30,467 nucleotides of DNA, from the IMG/VR virus record IMGVR_UViG_3300031224_000003, positions 1 through 30,467 of that record; one strand, written 5' to 3'. The stretch comes from a virus. Shown piece after piece: positions 1 through 9,000 of this stretch. The first letter of the stretch is position 1; every line of letters begins with the position of its first letter. The position numbers were made by a program, and so were the translations under genes. The notes beneath the pieces were generated by a model that was not told the DNA's origin, did not search any database, and saw only the letters and a program-made list of their open reading frames with translations.

Positions 1-127
1 GCTAATAATGACCCTAGGAAAAATCCATTTGCTACAAGACAAGATGCTTTAGATGCAATAGACGATACAGTTGGCTTCAATAGAGTTGAAGGTCTTATCA
101 TGTATTACAGAGAAAATGATAAAATTG
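1..127. repeat. Direct terminal overlap, copy 1 (circular closure)
   Basis: These 127 bases are identical to the last 127 bases of the window (30341-30467). The reading frame open at base 1 continues, in the same phase, the gene that starts at 30278. An exact 127-base overlap is what a de Bruijn assembler using k=127 leaves on a circular molecule, so I read it as an assembly overlap on a circle of about 30,340 bp. A short physical terminal redundancy cannot be excluded from sequence alone. Confidence 0.95.
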
Positions 128-810
128 TAGCAGGGATATTTGATGCACAAGGAGAAACTTTTGATGTAAATAATGACGACCATTTTATTTTATTTAATTC
201 ATTGGAAGACTTACAAGCTGAGTTTGAAGAGCAAGAAGTAATTATAGGAGGTGTTTACGATAACTTTCAAGTAGAAGGAAATATTATAGTTTGCATAAAT
301 ACAGATGGAAAAGCTGTATTTACTGGGTTTAATATTTCGGAAGATTACAAAATTATACACCTTATCAACAACTCAAATTTTGAAATTCAAATTGATAATG
401 AAAGTTCTAGTTCTTTAGAGGAAAATCAAATATCACTTCCTAATAACACGGTAAGTGTTGGTCTTCAAGGAACTACTGTTTTCGCATACATAACAAAAGG
501 AGGCTTAAACAAGTGGCAAATTATAGATGTCTTTGGAAGTAGATATATGCCTGAACATAAAGGTTTAACACAAGATGCAGCAGTTGTAGTGGGTGAAGAC
601 TCTGTGAGTAGATCTAAACAGATAGTAAATCTGTATGAGTCAGACCCATCTATAACCTCTGCTACTCTAACAGATGCAGAGCTTAATATTCGTGTTCCTG
701 GAAGGGTTGTTGGATTTGAACTTATATGCGAAAATGCTGGAGACAACGGAATCGTATATAAGCTAGTAAACGATACAACAGGAGTTTGGAAGAAATTTAT
801 TTTAACATAA
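1..810 (+). CDS. Spike/receptor-binding-like protein, C-terminal part (gene begins at 30278)
   Basis: This is the remainder of a 290-residue protein that starts at 30278 on the other side of the seam, open in frame from base 1. It is rich in beta-prone segments with many Asn, Asp and Gly, has no membrane segment and no catalytic motif that I recognise, and ends in a short beta-rich block (VPGRVVGFELICEN onward). The next gene starts six bases after its stop. It lies between a tail-fibre-like gene (29498-30274) and a leucine-rich-repeat gene (817-2094), so a role in the host-recognition spike complex is the most economical reading. The function is inferred from context only. Confidence 0.75.
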   Translation, partial: ANNDPRKNPFATRQDALDAIDDTVGFNRVEGLIMYYRENDKIVAGIFDAQGETFDVNNDDHFILFNSLEDLQAEFEEQEVIIGGVYDNFQVEGNIIVCINTDGKAVFTGFNISEDYKIIHLINNSNFEIQIDNESSSSLEENQISLPNNTVSVGLQGTTVFAYITKGGLNKWQIIDVFGSRYMPEHKGLTQDAAVVVGEDSVSRSKQIVNLYESDPSITSATLTDAELNIRVPGRVVGFELICENAGDNGIVYKLVNDTTGVWKKFILT

Positions 811-816
811 GAAAAT

Positions 817-2094
817 ATGTCAACATACACAGCAGATGATGTTCTTTTTGGATATCAATTTAACAGATTAGTATTTACAGTGCCTACACCGTCTTTAATA
901 GACAATACACAAGACCCTCCTGTAACAGGAAGATTTTTTTGTGGAAATACCTTTAGTGTTATAAGTGGAGAATCTATAATGAAAACCAGTATTTCTTTTA
1001 TTTTTCATAGTTTACAAACTCAAAGATTATCAATATCATGGGGCGATGGCACAATTACTGAAAAAAATATAAGTGTAGGTTCTAATGAAATTACGAGAAA
1101 TGAGCATGAATATACTGATGGTTTAGACAACCATACCGTTGTTTTTGTTTTTGAAAAGCCTAAACAAGTAAGTATAATCAACGTAGTTAATGTAAATGTG
1201 GGTGAAGTAATTCCCCAAGATATTAAAAAGTTTACTTCTTTAAGTAATATTTCATTTCGTGCAGAAAGTGGAATAAAATCTTTTCCTGCAGATTTAAGTT
1301 CTTTAAGCTTATTGACTAATTTGAGAGTTGAAAATGCAGAATTGCCAAAAATTGATAGTAGCTTGTTTTCTTTACCACTTAGAATATTAAGTTTAGATGG
1401 TTCAGTTGATTTTAGCGATAGCGTTGCTTTAGAAAGTCTCGCTAGGCTTCCTGAATTTATATTTTTAGAAGAACTTGATTTTACAGGAACAAATTTAACA
1501 GAGTTCCCTCTTAACTTTATTAATAGAAATTTATTGAAGATTTTAAATATTGGCGGAACTAATACTTTTACTACTCTTCCTCAAAATATACCAACTTCTT
1601 TAGAAAATTTATCTTTAAAAGGCAAAAATCCTCCCTTAACATCTTACGCTAATTTTGATAGATTAATAAATCTTACATATGTTGATTTTACTAAGGCTTT
1701 TGACAATCAAAATCTTTTAATAGGAGATGAAATTTCTTTTTTACACAAATTAAAAAATATACAATACAAAGGTACTAATACACAAATTCAAACTGATTCT
1801 GTCATAAATAATTGGTTCAACTTTATAGTTACTCGAGAATTTGCAAGTATAGAAGAAGATAGCGGTAATGATAAGTTTAGAGGTATGCAGTTTTTTTTAA
1901 CTCAAACTGCAAACCTTTTAAATCTTCCATCTGGCACTTATCAAGCCCCTATTGGTTTTGAAAAAAATGTAAGTAATGGAACACCAGCGAATGAACTAGA
2001 AAAAGTTTATTGTCTTGTAGAAAATTATGGTCATACTTGGGAAGTAGGGGACGGGGTTACAGATATAGGAACACAAACATTTTCACCATCATAA
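817..2094 (+). CDS. Leucine-rich-repeat protein, probable receptor-binding spike
   Basis: A 425-residue protein. Residues about 55-115 look like a small beta-sandwich domain carrying a WGDGT signature (residues 75-79), of the PKD-like kind often seen before leucine-rich repeats in Bacteroidetes surface proteins. Residues about 140-310 hold irregular leucine-rich repeats (for example LRILSLDG, LEELDFTGTNLTEFP, LKILNIGG) spaced roughly 20-25 residues apart. The C-terminal ~110 residues have no repeats and may be a cap or attachment domain. There is no signal peptide or membrane segment, which argues for a virion component over a secreted host-type protein. LRR folds bind proteins or glycans, so host recognition is likely. 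It follows the 290-aa spike-like gene by six bases. Confidence 0.8.
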   Translation: MSTYTADDVLFGYQFNRLVFTVPTPSLIDNTQDPPVTGRFFCGNTFSVISGESIMKTSISFIFHSLQTQRLSISWGDGTITEKNISVGSNEITRNEHEYTDGLDNHTVVFVFEKPKQVSIINVVNVNVGEVIPQDIKKFTSLSNISFRAESGIKSFPADLSSLSLLTNLRVENAELPKIDSSLFSLPLRILSLDGSVDFSDSVALESLARLPEFIFLEELDFTGTNLTEFPLNFINRNLLKILNIGGTNTFTTLPQNIPTSLENLSLKGKNPPLTSYANFDRLINLTYVDFTKAFDNQNLLIGDEISFLHKLKNIQYKGTNTQIQTDSVINNWFNFIVTREFASIEEDSGNDKFRGMQFFLTQTANLLNLPSGTYQAPIGFEKNVSNGTPANELEKVYCLVENYGHTWEVGDGVTDIGTQTFSPS

Positions 2095-2112
2095 ATAATA
2101 AAAATATAAGAT

Positions 2113-2493
2113 ATGTCAAAAATAAACGCAGTATTTCAAAGCAAAGAGAAAGTTAAATTCTCTAGTAAATTTAATACGAGAATTAACGAAGAAGTTGTAA
2201 AAGTCACATTCACAAATATGTACTTAACTGAACATACCTTAACAGTCAAAGGTATCTGGAGTTTTACCGATTCTCAAGGCAAACAAAGAAAGATAAATGA
2301 TATTTCCTTCACAATGCCTAATGCTCTAGTAGCTCAAACTGAACACATGATTGGAAGAATAAATGAAGCTAACATCTACGCTTATGCTACAAAGAGAATA
2401 CAGCAGGTTTTCTCCGCAATTCTCGACCAAGAATACGCTAAAGATGCTCAGTCTAATTTTGGATTGACAGGTAGTGATATTGAAATAATCTAG
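2113..2493 (+). CDS. Hypothetical protein, last gene of the virion module
   Basis: A 126-residue soluble protein with an N-terminal half rich in predicted beta strand (FTNMYLTEHTLTVKGIWSF) and a helical C-terminal half. I do not recognise the family. It starts 18 bases after the LRR gene, in an AT-rich leader typical of Bacteroidetes translation starts without a Shine-Dalgarno site. An inverted repeat follows its stop, and the next genes encode small membrane proteins, so it probably closes the spike/virion cluster. A spike adaptor or chaperone is possible, without direct evidence. Confidence 0.7.
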   Translation: MSKINAVFQSKEKVKFSSKFNTRINEEVVKVTFTNMYLTEHTLTVKGIWSFTDSQGKQRKINDISFTMPNALVAQTEHMIGRINEANIYAYATKRIQQVFSAILDQEYAKDAQSNFGLTGSDIEII

Positions 2494-2508
2494 TAGATTT
2501 TTCAACTT

Positions 2509-2541
2509 GGTTTTCTGGTGGTCATTTTAATTTAGAAAACC
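2509..2541 (+). terminator. Inverted repeat after the virion module; weak terminator or processing hairpin
   Basis: GGTTTTCT (2509-2516) is mirrored by AGAAAACC (2534-2541), an 8-bp perfect stem with a 17-base loop. No T run follows, so it is not a canonical intrinsic terminator. It sits in a 94-base gap between the presumed virion genes and the membrane-protein cassette. Confidence 0.35.
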
Positions 2542-2587
2542 TGAAGTAAATCAACTTTTATAATTAATAATTAAACACAAAACAAAA

Positions 2588-2923
2588 ATGAAAAATTTAT
2601 TTAAAACAAAAACATTCAAAATTATAGCACATCTTATTTTAGGTGCTATCTTATTTATTCTTTCAAGTATTTTAATGGACTTTGAAAGCTTAGGAATTAT
2701 TGGATTAACGGCTATTTGTTTAATTGCAGGCACTCTTTTAGGTGGCATATTCGAGTGGTTTCAACAGTATTTTAGTGGTCGAAATTCACAAAATAAAGTG
2801 ATGCAGCTTATGTACTATTTGAACATTTTAGCTAGAAAAAACAAAACAAAAGCTTGTTATAAAGATGCAGTAATAACAGGCGTTGGCTATGCAGTTGCTG
2901 CGGTAATTTGGTTTTACTTATAA
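2588..2923 (+). CDS. Small membrane protein (three hydrophobic segments)
   Basis: A 111-residue protein with hydrophobic stretches at about residues 11-29, 34-55 and 94-110, separated by a charged, Lys-rich loop. It opens a tight run of six small membrane proteins (2588-4501) that includes a recognisable holin. I do not recognise the family. It could be a lysis protein, a second holin-like pore or a virion membrane protein. The start ATG follows an A-rich leader 94 bases after the previous gene. Confidence 0.7.
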   Translation: MKNLFKTKTFKIIAHLILGAILFILSSILMDFESLGIIGLTAICLIAGTLLGGIFEWFQQYFSGRNSQNKVMQLMYYLNILARKNKTKACYKDAVITGVGYAVAAVIWFYL

Positions 2924-2933
2924 ACAAAATAAC

Positions 2934-3266
2934 ATGATATTTCAACTAGACAGTGCAACAAATAAATTAGTAGACTTCGGTATAATTGGAGTTGTATTAA
3001 TATTTGTTGCCTTCATGGCGTATAAAATGTGGATAAAAATCAATGAAGATCAAATAATTTGGAGAAACGAAGCTATACAAAGCAGACAAGACCTTACAGG
3101 ATTGATGCAAAAACAAAATGAAATTAATCAAGATTTGATTTCAATTAGAAGGCAGGACGTAAACCAGAACAAAGAGAATTTTCATGATATAAAAGAAAAT
3201 TTAAAAGAGATAAATCGCTCGACTAACGAAATTAAAATGAATTTAACAAGTGCTAGGAATAAATGA
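2934..3266 (+). CDS. Membrane-anchored coiled-coil protein
   Basis: A 110-residue protein with one membrane segment near the N terminus (about residues 16-33, FGIIGVVLIFVAFMAY) followed by a long, charged, Gln/Asn/Lys-rich helical region with heptad-like spacing. This one-TM-plus-coil design is common among small holin-, spanin- or antiholin-like phage proteins, but nothing fixes the family. Its stop TGA overlaps the next start (ATGA, 3263-3266), so the two are probably translationally coupled. Confidence 0.7.
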   Translation: MIFQLDSATNKLVDFGIIGVVLIFVAFMAYKMWIKINEDQIIWRNEAIQSRQDLTGLMQKQNEINQDLISIRRQDVNQNKENFHDIKENLKEINRSTNEIKMNLTSARNK

Positions 3267-3376
3267 AAAAAATACTAGATAAAATAGATAGTATGTTGAT
3301 GGACATTATTAAATTTTTGATTATCTGCATCATTATAGCCTTAGTTTTTGCTTTTGTTAATTATATAATAAAGTAA
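3263..3376 (+). CDS. 37-residue single-span membrane peptide
   Basis: A short gene starting in an ATGA overlap with the upstream stop and ending one base before the holin start at 3378. Its 37 residues comprise a charged N terminus (MKKILDKIDS) and one long hydrophobic stretch (FLIICIIIALVFAFV). The gapless packing on both sides is the main reason to believe it is translated. It may be a lysis accessory or virion membrane peptide. Confidence 0.6.
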   Translation: MKKILDKIDSMLMDIIKFLIICIIIALVFAFVNYIIK

Positions 3377-3377
3377 A

Positions 3378-3863
3378 ATGCCAGATAAAACAACATACAA
3401 AGAAAGAAATGGAACTACAAGAGTAGGCGATCTTCTGCGATCAATGGCAAGCGCTGGAAAGTTTGTTGCTCCGGAATTATTGGAATTAGCAAGCAATATC
3501 ACAGGAATAGAAGCTTTAGAAAAAATCGGCAACAAGATTAAAGGACAAAAAGAATTAAGCGAAGCAGACAAGATGATGCTGCAAGCAAGCATAGATCTAG
3601 ACAAGCAAGACATTATAAACGTAACGAAACGCTGGGAAGCGGACATGACTTCAGACAACATATTGAGTAAAAGTATAAGGCCTTTAACCTTAGCTTATCT
3701 TACTATTTCGCTGTCTATATTTGTTTTGCTAGATAGTGCAATAGCTAATTTTACAGTAAAAGAACAATGGATTTCGCTGTTAGAAACTTTACTTCTTGCG
3801 GTGTATTTAGCTTATTTTGGAAGCAGAGGAGTAGAAAAATTTAAAAAAATATCAAAACAATAG
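3378..3863 (+). CDS. Holin, 3TM family
   Basis: A 161-residue protein. The central segment RWEADMTSDN then SIRPLTLAYL is characteristic of the 3TM holin family (the gene-transfer-agent-type holins), followed by hydrophobic segments at about residues 105-125 and 132-150. The N-terminal third is soluble and helical. Holins of this family make inner-membrane lesions that let a muralytic enzyme reach the cell wall; the GH108 enzyme at 28815-29498 is the obvious partner, although it is about 5 kb upstream on the circle. Family recognition is by motif, not by search. Confidence 0.75.
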   Translation: MPDKTTYKERNGTTRVGDLLRSMASAGKFVAPELLELASNITGIEALEKIGNKIKGQKELSEADKMMLQASIDLDKQDIINVTKRWEADMTSDNILSKSIRPLTLAYLTISLSIFVLLDSAIANFTVKEQWISLLETLLLAVYLAYFGSRGVEKFKKISKQ

Positions 3864-3868
3864 AACGT

Positions 3869-4357
3869 ATGAATAAATTAGTAGGTATCGGATTAATTCT
3901 TGGCACAATGTTATGGTGGGCAAAAGGAAAAGCAGAAGTAATTGCAGACAATTACATGACCTCGTTTAAGCAATTAGAATATGAAATTGCTGGAATTAAA
4001 AATGTAAGTTGGGTAGGTGGTTTGCCTTTTTTTGGCAACAAGCCTGTAATTCGTTTTTTGTTGGATCTAAAAATTATAAATCCTTCGTTTACAGATTTTA
4101 TACTTGCGGAGCAAAGCACATTAAGGCTTAATAGGCTAGATTTTTTAGACAAGGAGGACAACATTATTGCTTCTAGTGTTGCCAACATAAATAGCATCAA
4201 CCTACCAGCACAAAGCGACACAACAATAAGAGATATAAATGTAGAACTTCCTGTTGCAAAAATACCAGGATTAATTACGCAACTAAGCGACTTTAACCCA
4301 GACAACTTAAATATGCGTGTTAGTTTAACTGTTGCTGGGCAGGAAGTTGTAATATAA
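3869..4357 (+). CDS. LEA/WHy-like protein with an N-terminal membrane anchor
   Basis: A 162-residue protein. Residues 1-20 form a short hydrophobic anchor (LVGIGLILGTMLWWA). The rest looks like a single beta-sandwich: LDLKIINPSFTDF, then alternating strands, and a late IPGLITQL segment. An asparagine-proline turn after a strand of alternating hydrophobic residues is the hallmark of LEA_2/WHy domains. Such domains bind water- or lipid-facing partners in stress proteins; in phages the role is not established. It lies five bases after the holin, so lysis or envelope interaction is the contextual guess. Confidence 0.6.
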   Translation: MNKLVGIGLILGTMLWWAKGKAEVIADNYMTSFKQLEYEIAGIKNVSWVGGLPFFGNKPVIRFLLDLKIINPSFTDFILAEQSTLRLNRLDFLDKEDNIIASSVANINSINLPAQSDTTIRDINVELPVAKIPGLITQLSDFNPDNLNMRVSLTVAGQEVVI

Positions 4358-4363
4358 GAGATT

Positions 4364-4501
4364 ATGGATAAGGAATTGATAAAAAAAGAGAAAAAAACAA
4401 AGCTGGAAGTTATAGTAGCTATTGCACAAGTAGCCATGTTAGTAAGCACAGCTATTGTTACTTTCTATCAAATTAATGAATTGATTAAGGATAGGAAGTA
4501 A
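4364..4501 (+). CDS. 45-residue single-span membrane peptide
   Basis: A short gene six bases after the LEA-like gene. It encodes a very basic N terminus (KELIKKEKKTK), a hydrophobic span (about residues 15-34) and a charged C terminus. It is the last of six consecutive small membrane proteins and is followed by a 72-base gap containing an inverted repeat. It is consistent with a lysis or virion-membrane accessory peptide; the family is unknown. Confidence 0.55.
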   Translation: MDKELIKKEKKTKLEVIVAIAQVAMLVSTAIVTFYQINELIKDRK

Positions 4502-4516
4502 AAGGACAACATACTC

Positions 4517-4556
4517 TATCAACATTAAGTCGTGAAATAAACACTATATGTTGATA
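4517..4556. promoter_or_regulatory. 9-bp inverted repeat upstream of the adenine methylase
   Basis: TATCAACAT (4517-4525) is exactly mirrored by ATGTTGATA (4548-4556), with a 22-base spacer, ending 17 bases before the methylase ATG. No T tract follows the second arm, so an operator or leader hairpin fits better than a terminator. It divides the membrane-protein cassette from the methylase/helicase module. Confidence 0.4.
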
Positions 4557-4573
4557 AAAATTTTGATAGAAAC

Positions 4574-5278
4574 ATGATAAACGATGTAAAACAGATCTTA
4601 GAAAAAAAAAGCATTTCTCAAAGCGATTTAGAAATACTTAAAAACTATGAGCCAAACGACGGCAAAAATTTGTTGTATTCATTTTTTACGCCTATATGGT
4701 TATGCGAAGTCATGTATAAATTTGCTATAAAACATGGCTTCGATAAAAACAAAGGTAAAATCTTAGAGCCAGCTTGCGGAACAGGAAATATTTTAGAAGT
4801 TTTAGACAATCCACAGAATTGCACAGCATTTGAGCTTGACGAAACCAATTACCAAATAGCAAAATTACGATCTCCCAAAACAGAAATATATAATACCTAT
4901 TTTGAAAAAGCATTTTTGCAACCACCAAAGTACAGAAGCAAAATAACCAAAGGCGTAACTTGGTTAAAAGATTATCCTTTTGATCTTGCTATTGGAAATC
5001 CACCATACGGCAAATATTCAGGTTTATATAAAACACATTTTAGCAATCTTAAAGCGCAACAATTTGAAATATTTTTTATGATGACTTGCGCGAAGCTTCT
5101 TAAAAAAGACGGTCTTATTGTTTTTCTTATACCTTCAGGATTTTTGCGAAATAGCTACACTTCTCAAAAAAGTAAAATAACCAAAGATTTAGAACTTATA
5201 GATGCTTACCGTATGCCCGATAACATATTTAAAGGCACAAAAGTACCAACCGATATAATCTTATTAAGAAAAAGATAA
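4574..5278 (+). CDS. N6-adenine DNA methyltransferase
   Basis: A 234-residue enzyme. The SAM-binding motif LEPACGTGN is at residues 64-72 and the catalytic NPPY at 142-145, with FTP (38-40) as the usual N-terminal contact. The motif order (SAM motif before NPPY) is that of gamma-type or type I-like N6 methylases. It is short: there is a catalytic core but no evident target-recognition domain. It overlaps the next gene by one base (TAATG) and lies upstream of a 1195-aa SF2 helicase. The pairing of methylase and helicase recalls large phage anti-restriction proteins such as P1 DarB, where both are fused. Protection of the incoming or replicating genome is the likely role. Confidence 0.85.
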   Translation: MINDVKQILEKKSISQSDLEILKNYEPNDGKNLLYSFFTPIWLCEVMYKFAIKHGFDKNKGKILEPACGTGNILEVLDNPQNCTAFELDETNYQIAKLRSPKTEIYNTYFEKAFLQPPKYRSKITKGVTWLKDYPFDLAIGNPPYGKYSGLYKTHFSNLKAQQFEIFFMMTCAKLLKKDGLIVFLIPSGFLRNSYTSQKSKITKDLELIDAYRMPDNIFKGTKVPTDIILLRKR

Positions 5279-5466
5279 TGGAAAAACAGCTCAGACAGAA
5301 AGTGAAAAAAATACTTGAAAGTATTAGTAAGGATCAAAACCCGACAATATTTGAAGCCATACAAGTAGAATCCGGATATAAAAACATAGAAAACCAGATG
5401 ATAAAAATGGCAATTAACGACGGTATTAGTTTGGAAGCAACGCTATACTACATTGAAAGACAATAA
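5278..5466 (+). CDS. Small hypothetical protein between methylase and helicase
   Basis: 62 residues, charged and largely helical, with no membrane segment. Its ATG overlaps the methylase stop by one base, so translation is probably coupled. The C-terminal text (MAINDGISLEATLYYIE) looks like a small helical domain. I do not recognise a family. Context suggests an accessory subunit of the methylase/helicase module. Confidence 0.65.
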   Translation: MEKQLRQKVKKILESISKDQNPTIFEAIQVESGYKNIENQMIKMAINDGISLEATLYYIERQ

Positions 5467-5469
5467 CGC

Positions 5470-6003
5470 ATGACAAATTTAGAACTGCTTAAAGACAATA
5501 ATTGGTTTATCCAGCATCCCGAAAAGGTGGCTGGAGAAGAATATAAAACGTCCGGTTTTATGTTTCCTCTTATGGTACGTGGTTCTAAAGAAGATGTATT
5601 GCGTGTTGTGGGATTAAAAGATAAGCCTAAAACTATTGAAGATTTTTACAAAAAAAACAATCTAAAAAAAGCTGCTGAAAATTTAACTTACGAACAATGG
5701 AAAGTAGAATCCAAAAAATGGAACGATTATACAGACAAATTAAGTGATAAATTAAATTCTGTTGCTGAAAAAGGCGAAATGGGTTTAGCAAAAAGAACGC
5801 CCGAATTTATAAAAGCTAAAAAAGAATTTGATAATGCTTTTATAAAATTACAATCTTTTAATAAGTCAACGCCTAAAAAATATTCTAAAAAAAGGTTTGA
5901 TGAAAAAACACAAAAAGCTAATCAAAATTACAAAGCCTTAGAAATAGCCAAAGCCAAAGCCATAGCCGTAAAAATAAAGCTAAAATTAGCCACTAAAAAA
6001 TAA
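5470..6003 (+). CDS. Hypothetical protein sharing a basic C-terminal tail with the helicase
   Basis: 177 residues, Lys-rich, with a possibly globular N-terminal third and a helical middle. The final residues, IAKAKAIAVKIKLKLATKK, almost repeat the end of the 1195-aa helicase (IAKAKAIAIKIKLKLAKAK). The codons differ between the two, so the likeness is kept at protein level and is not a recent DNA copy. A shared tail implies a common partner or destination, for example the capsid or another protein of the module. It starts three bases after the previous stop and ends four bases before the helicase. The function is otherwise unknown. Confidence 0.7.
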   Translation: MTNLELLKDNNWFIQHPEKVAGEEYKTSGFMFPLMVRGSKEDVLRVVGLKDKPKTIEDFYKKNNLKKAAENLTYEQWKVESKKWNDYTDKLSDKLNSVAEKGEMGLAKRTPEFIKAKKEFDNAFIKLQSFNKSTPKKYSKKRFDEKTQKANQNYKALEIAKAKAIAVKIKLKLATKK

Positions 6004-6007
6004 AACC

Positions 6008-9000
6008 ATGCAAGTATATAATGGATCATTAAAAGATAGCACCAAAGCCCTCATACAAAGTAATAGCCAATATGTAAAAAACGTATTGTTAAAAGCTAAA
6101 GGCTTAAACGCTCCACAAGGACAAACCTACACCATAGACGAAACCGTGGCAAAATACAATCCTGGTCTTACCAAAGATGAGATAAAAGCTTGGGTATGGT
6201 ACAGAAAAAAGCAAGGAATCCCAATGACTAGCTGGAAGTCTTATTTTGTAAAAGAAAAACAAAGTTTACTTAACTCGTGGTTAGAAAAAGAAATTATATT
6301 TTTTGATCCCACAGTAAACGATTTGGTTCCGTTTGCTATTTATACTTTTGGTAATGTTTACGAAAAAATAAGCAAGCTCAAAAAACAAGACACCACCATT
6401 ATAAAAAATTACGGACAGACAGTTTATGATAAGCATATTGAAGTTTTAGAAAATGCAAAACCAGAACCATTATCTATACAAAACCCTATTGTTGGAGAAC
6501 GTCCTGTTATTTTAGCTATTTCTACTATGGCTAAAAACTATAAAATAACAGATTTACGTGATGATCTTGTAGGCGTAAGGCCAGAAGGCGATGCACTACA
6601 ATCTATTTTTAAAGATTGGTTAAGAGAATATCCTAAAGAGCAAATAAAAAAAGTATCTGCGTGGGATATTGTATCTGTTTATTTACAAAACCAAAATAAA
6701 CCTAGAAATATAGATCAACAAGAATGGGATGCCAAAAAGAAAAACTCAAGAGATGAAGGCGAGCGATTATTTAAAATATTTTTACATGAAGCCTTAACAC
6801 TTCAAGACCAAATAAAAATAGATCAAATTTATAATGAACAGCATAATGCCATAGCTTTACTTAATCATAAAAAAATACCTATTGGCGTAGAAATTAGCCG
6901 AAAATTTGGAGATAACGATTTAGACCTAAGAGAAGCGCAAAGAGAGGGTATTGCCTTTATGGAGTTGGTGGGTAGTGGTATTATTGCTTATGATGTTGGT
7001 GTTGGTAAAACCATGACAGCCATTGCAGAATTATGTACGGCCATTAAAAACGGTAAATGCAAACGCCCTCTAGTTGTTGTACCTAATTCTACTTATGAGA
7101 ATTGGATAAGCGAAATGTTTGGTAAAAACGGCAAGCCTGGTATTCTTACAGGCACAGGAATAAAGCTAAACAAATGGTATAATTTAGGTAAAGGTTATTA
7201 TGAAAATATAGACTTTACTAAAAAAATAGATGAAAACACAATAACTTTAGTTACAACACAAGGTTTTGAAAAAATAGGCTTTAATGAAGAAACATCAAAA
7301 GACCACTTTGAATATTTAAAAAAAGTTGTAATACAAGACGATTATTCAGAAAGAAAATCAGAAAAAGAAGCAGAAAAAGCCGAGGAAATTATAGGCGTAG
7401 GTCTTAAAGATACTATTGCAGACATAGACGATTTAGGCATAGACTATATTTGTGTAGATGAAGCACATAATTTTAAAAAAGTATTTACGCAAGTTAAAGC
7501 AGACGAAGAAGGAAAGCAGTTTAATATATCAATAGGCGGTGATCCTGCAAAAAGAGCAATAAAATTATTTTTCTTAGCAAATTATATACAGCGAAAATAC
7601 GGCAGAAATGTAATGTTACTTACAGCAACACCATTTACTAACAGCCCTTTAGAGATATACTCTATGTTATCATTTGTAGCATACGAGTATATGAAAAACA
7701 ATAATATACAAAACCTCAAAATCTTTTTTGAGCAGTATATTCACGAATCGTCAGAATGGGTTGTAAGTCCTTCAGGTAGTATTAGGCAAGATAATGTTGT
7801 AAAATCATTTAACAATCGTATTTCTTTACAAAAGCTTATTAATTCTCACATTAATTTTAAAACAGGAGAAGAAGCTAATATAAAACGACCTTGTAAGATT
7901 AATATTCCAAAATTTACAAAACCAAGTGAGGAAAGCGTAAAACAGTTAGCAGAAAACGATCAGGTACTTAGTTATCTAAAATTAAACGAAACACAGCAAA
8001 TAAAACAAAAAAATATAAATCACGAAGCATCAAAAGGTTCTAGTAAAGAAGATCCGGGCAGGATATTAAGACTTATGGGAATGTCGTTAAATAATGCTTT
8101 AAGTCCTTTTTTATTAAAAAATTCAGAATCCCCGGTAGATGATACTGAATTTGTTGAAAATTCTCCTAAAATACTTTATACCGTAGAATGTATAAAAACT
8201 GTTCAACAATGGCATAACAAAAGAGGAGAGCCGTTGAGTGGGCAAGTTATTTACATTAATCGAGGTACAGAATATTTTAGATACATTAAATCATATTTAA
8301 TGCGTAATCTTAATTTAAAAACGAGCTTAAAAACAATATCTGGTAAAAAAGTAGATGAAGTAGAAATATTAACAGGAAAAACATCTAAAACTAAAAAAGA
8401 AAGCATCAAAGAAGGTTTTAATGGTGGCCAAGTTAAAATACTTATAGGTACTGCAACAATAAAAGAAGGTATTAATCTTCAAGAAAAATCAACTTGTTTA
8501 TATAATCTTTATCCAGATTGGAATCCCACCGATATAAGACAGCTAGAAGGCCGTATTTGGCGCCAAAAAAACGAAAACGCCTATGTGCGTATTGTTATGC
8601 CACTTATGGAAAACTCTATGGACGTTTTTATATTTCAAAAGTTAGAAGAAAAAACGGCACGTATAAATCAACTTTGGGAAAAGTCAGACCGAGGTAATGT
8701 TTTAGATGAAGATAGTCTTGATCCAGAAGCCGTCAAATATGCGTTAATTACAGATTTAGAAGTTCTGTTCGATTTTGAAATGAAAAAGATAAAAGAAAAC
8801 ATGAACAGGGAGCTTATGATAATAAACAGTAAAATAAGCGATATTGGAAATTATTTTGGTATAAAAACAAGCTATGAAAATTATAAGACAAGCCTTTTGG
8901 CTAGTGTTTCAGAATTATCAATAAATAATAAACATTTATTTGTTGATAATGATAAAAATTTTTATTATAATAATATAAGTCAAGTAGATATAGATGCTTT

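Noticed and set aside
465-830. 121-codon open frame on the minus strand
   Set aside because: It is antisense to the spike gene, has no leader, and its composition follows the complement of the + strand codons. The same applies to the other minus-strand frames inside genes, such as 3952-4449, 27378-27743 and 28476-28712.
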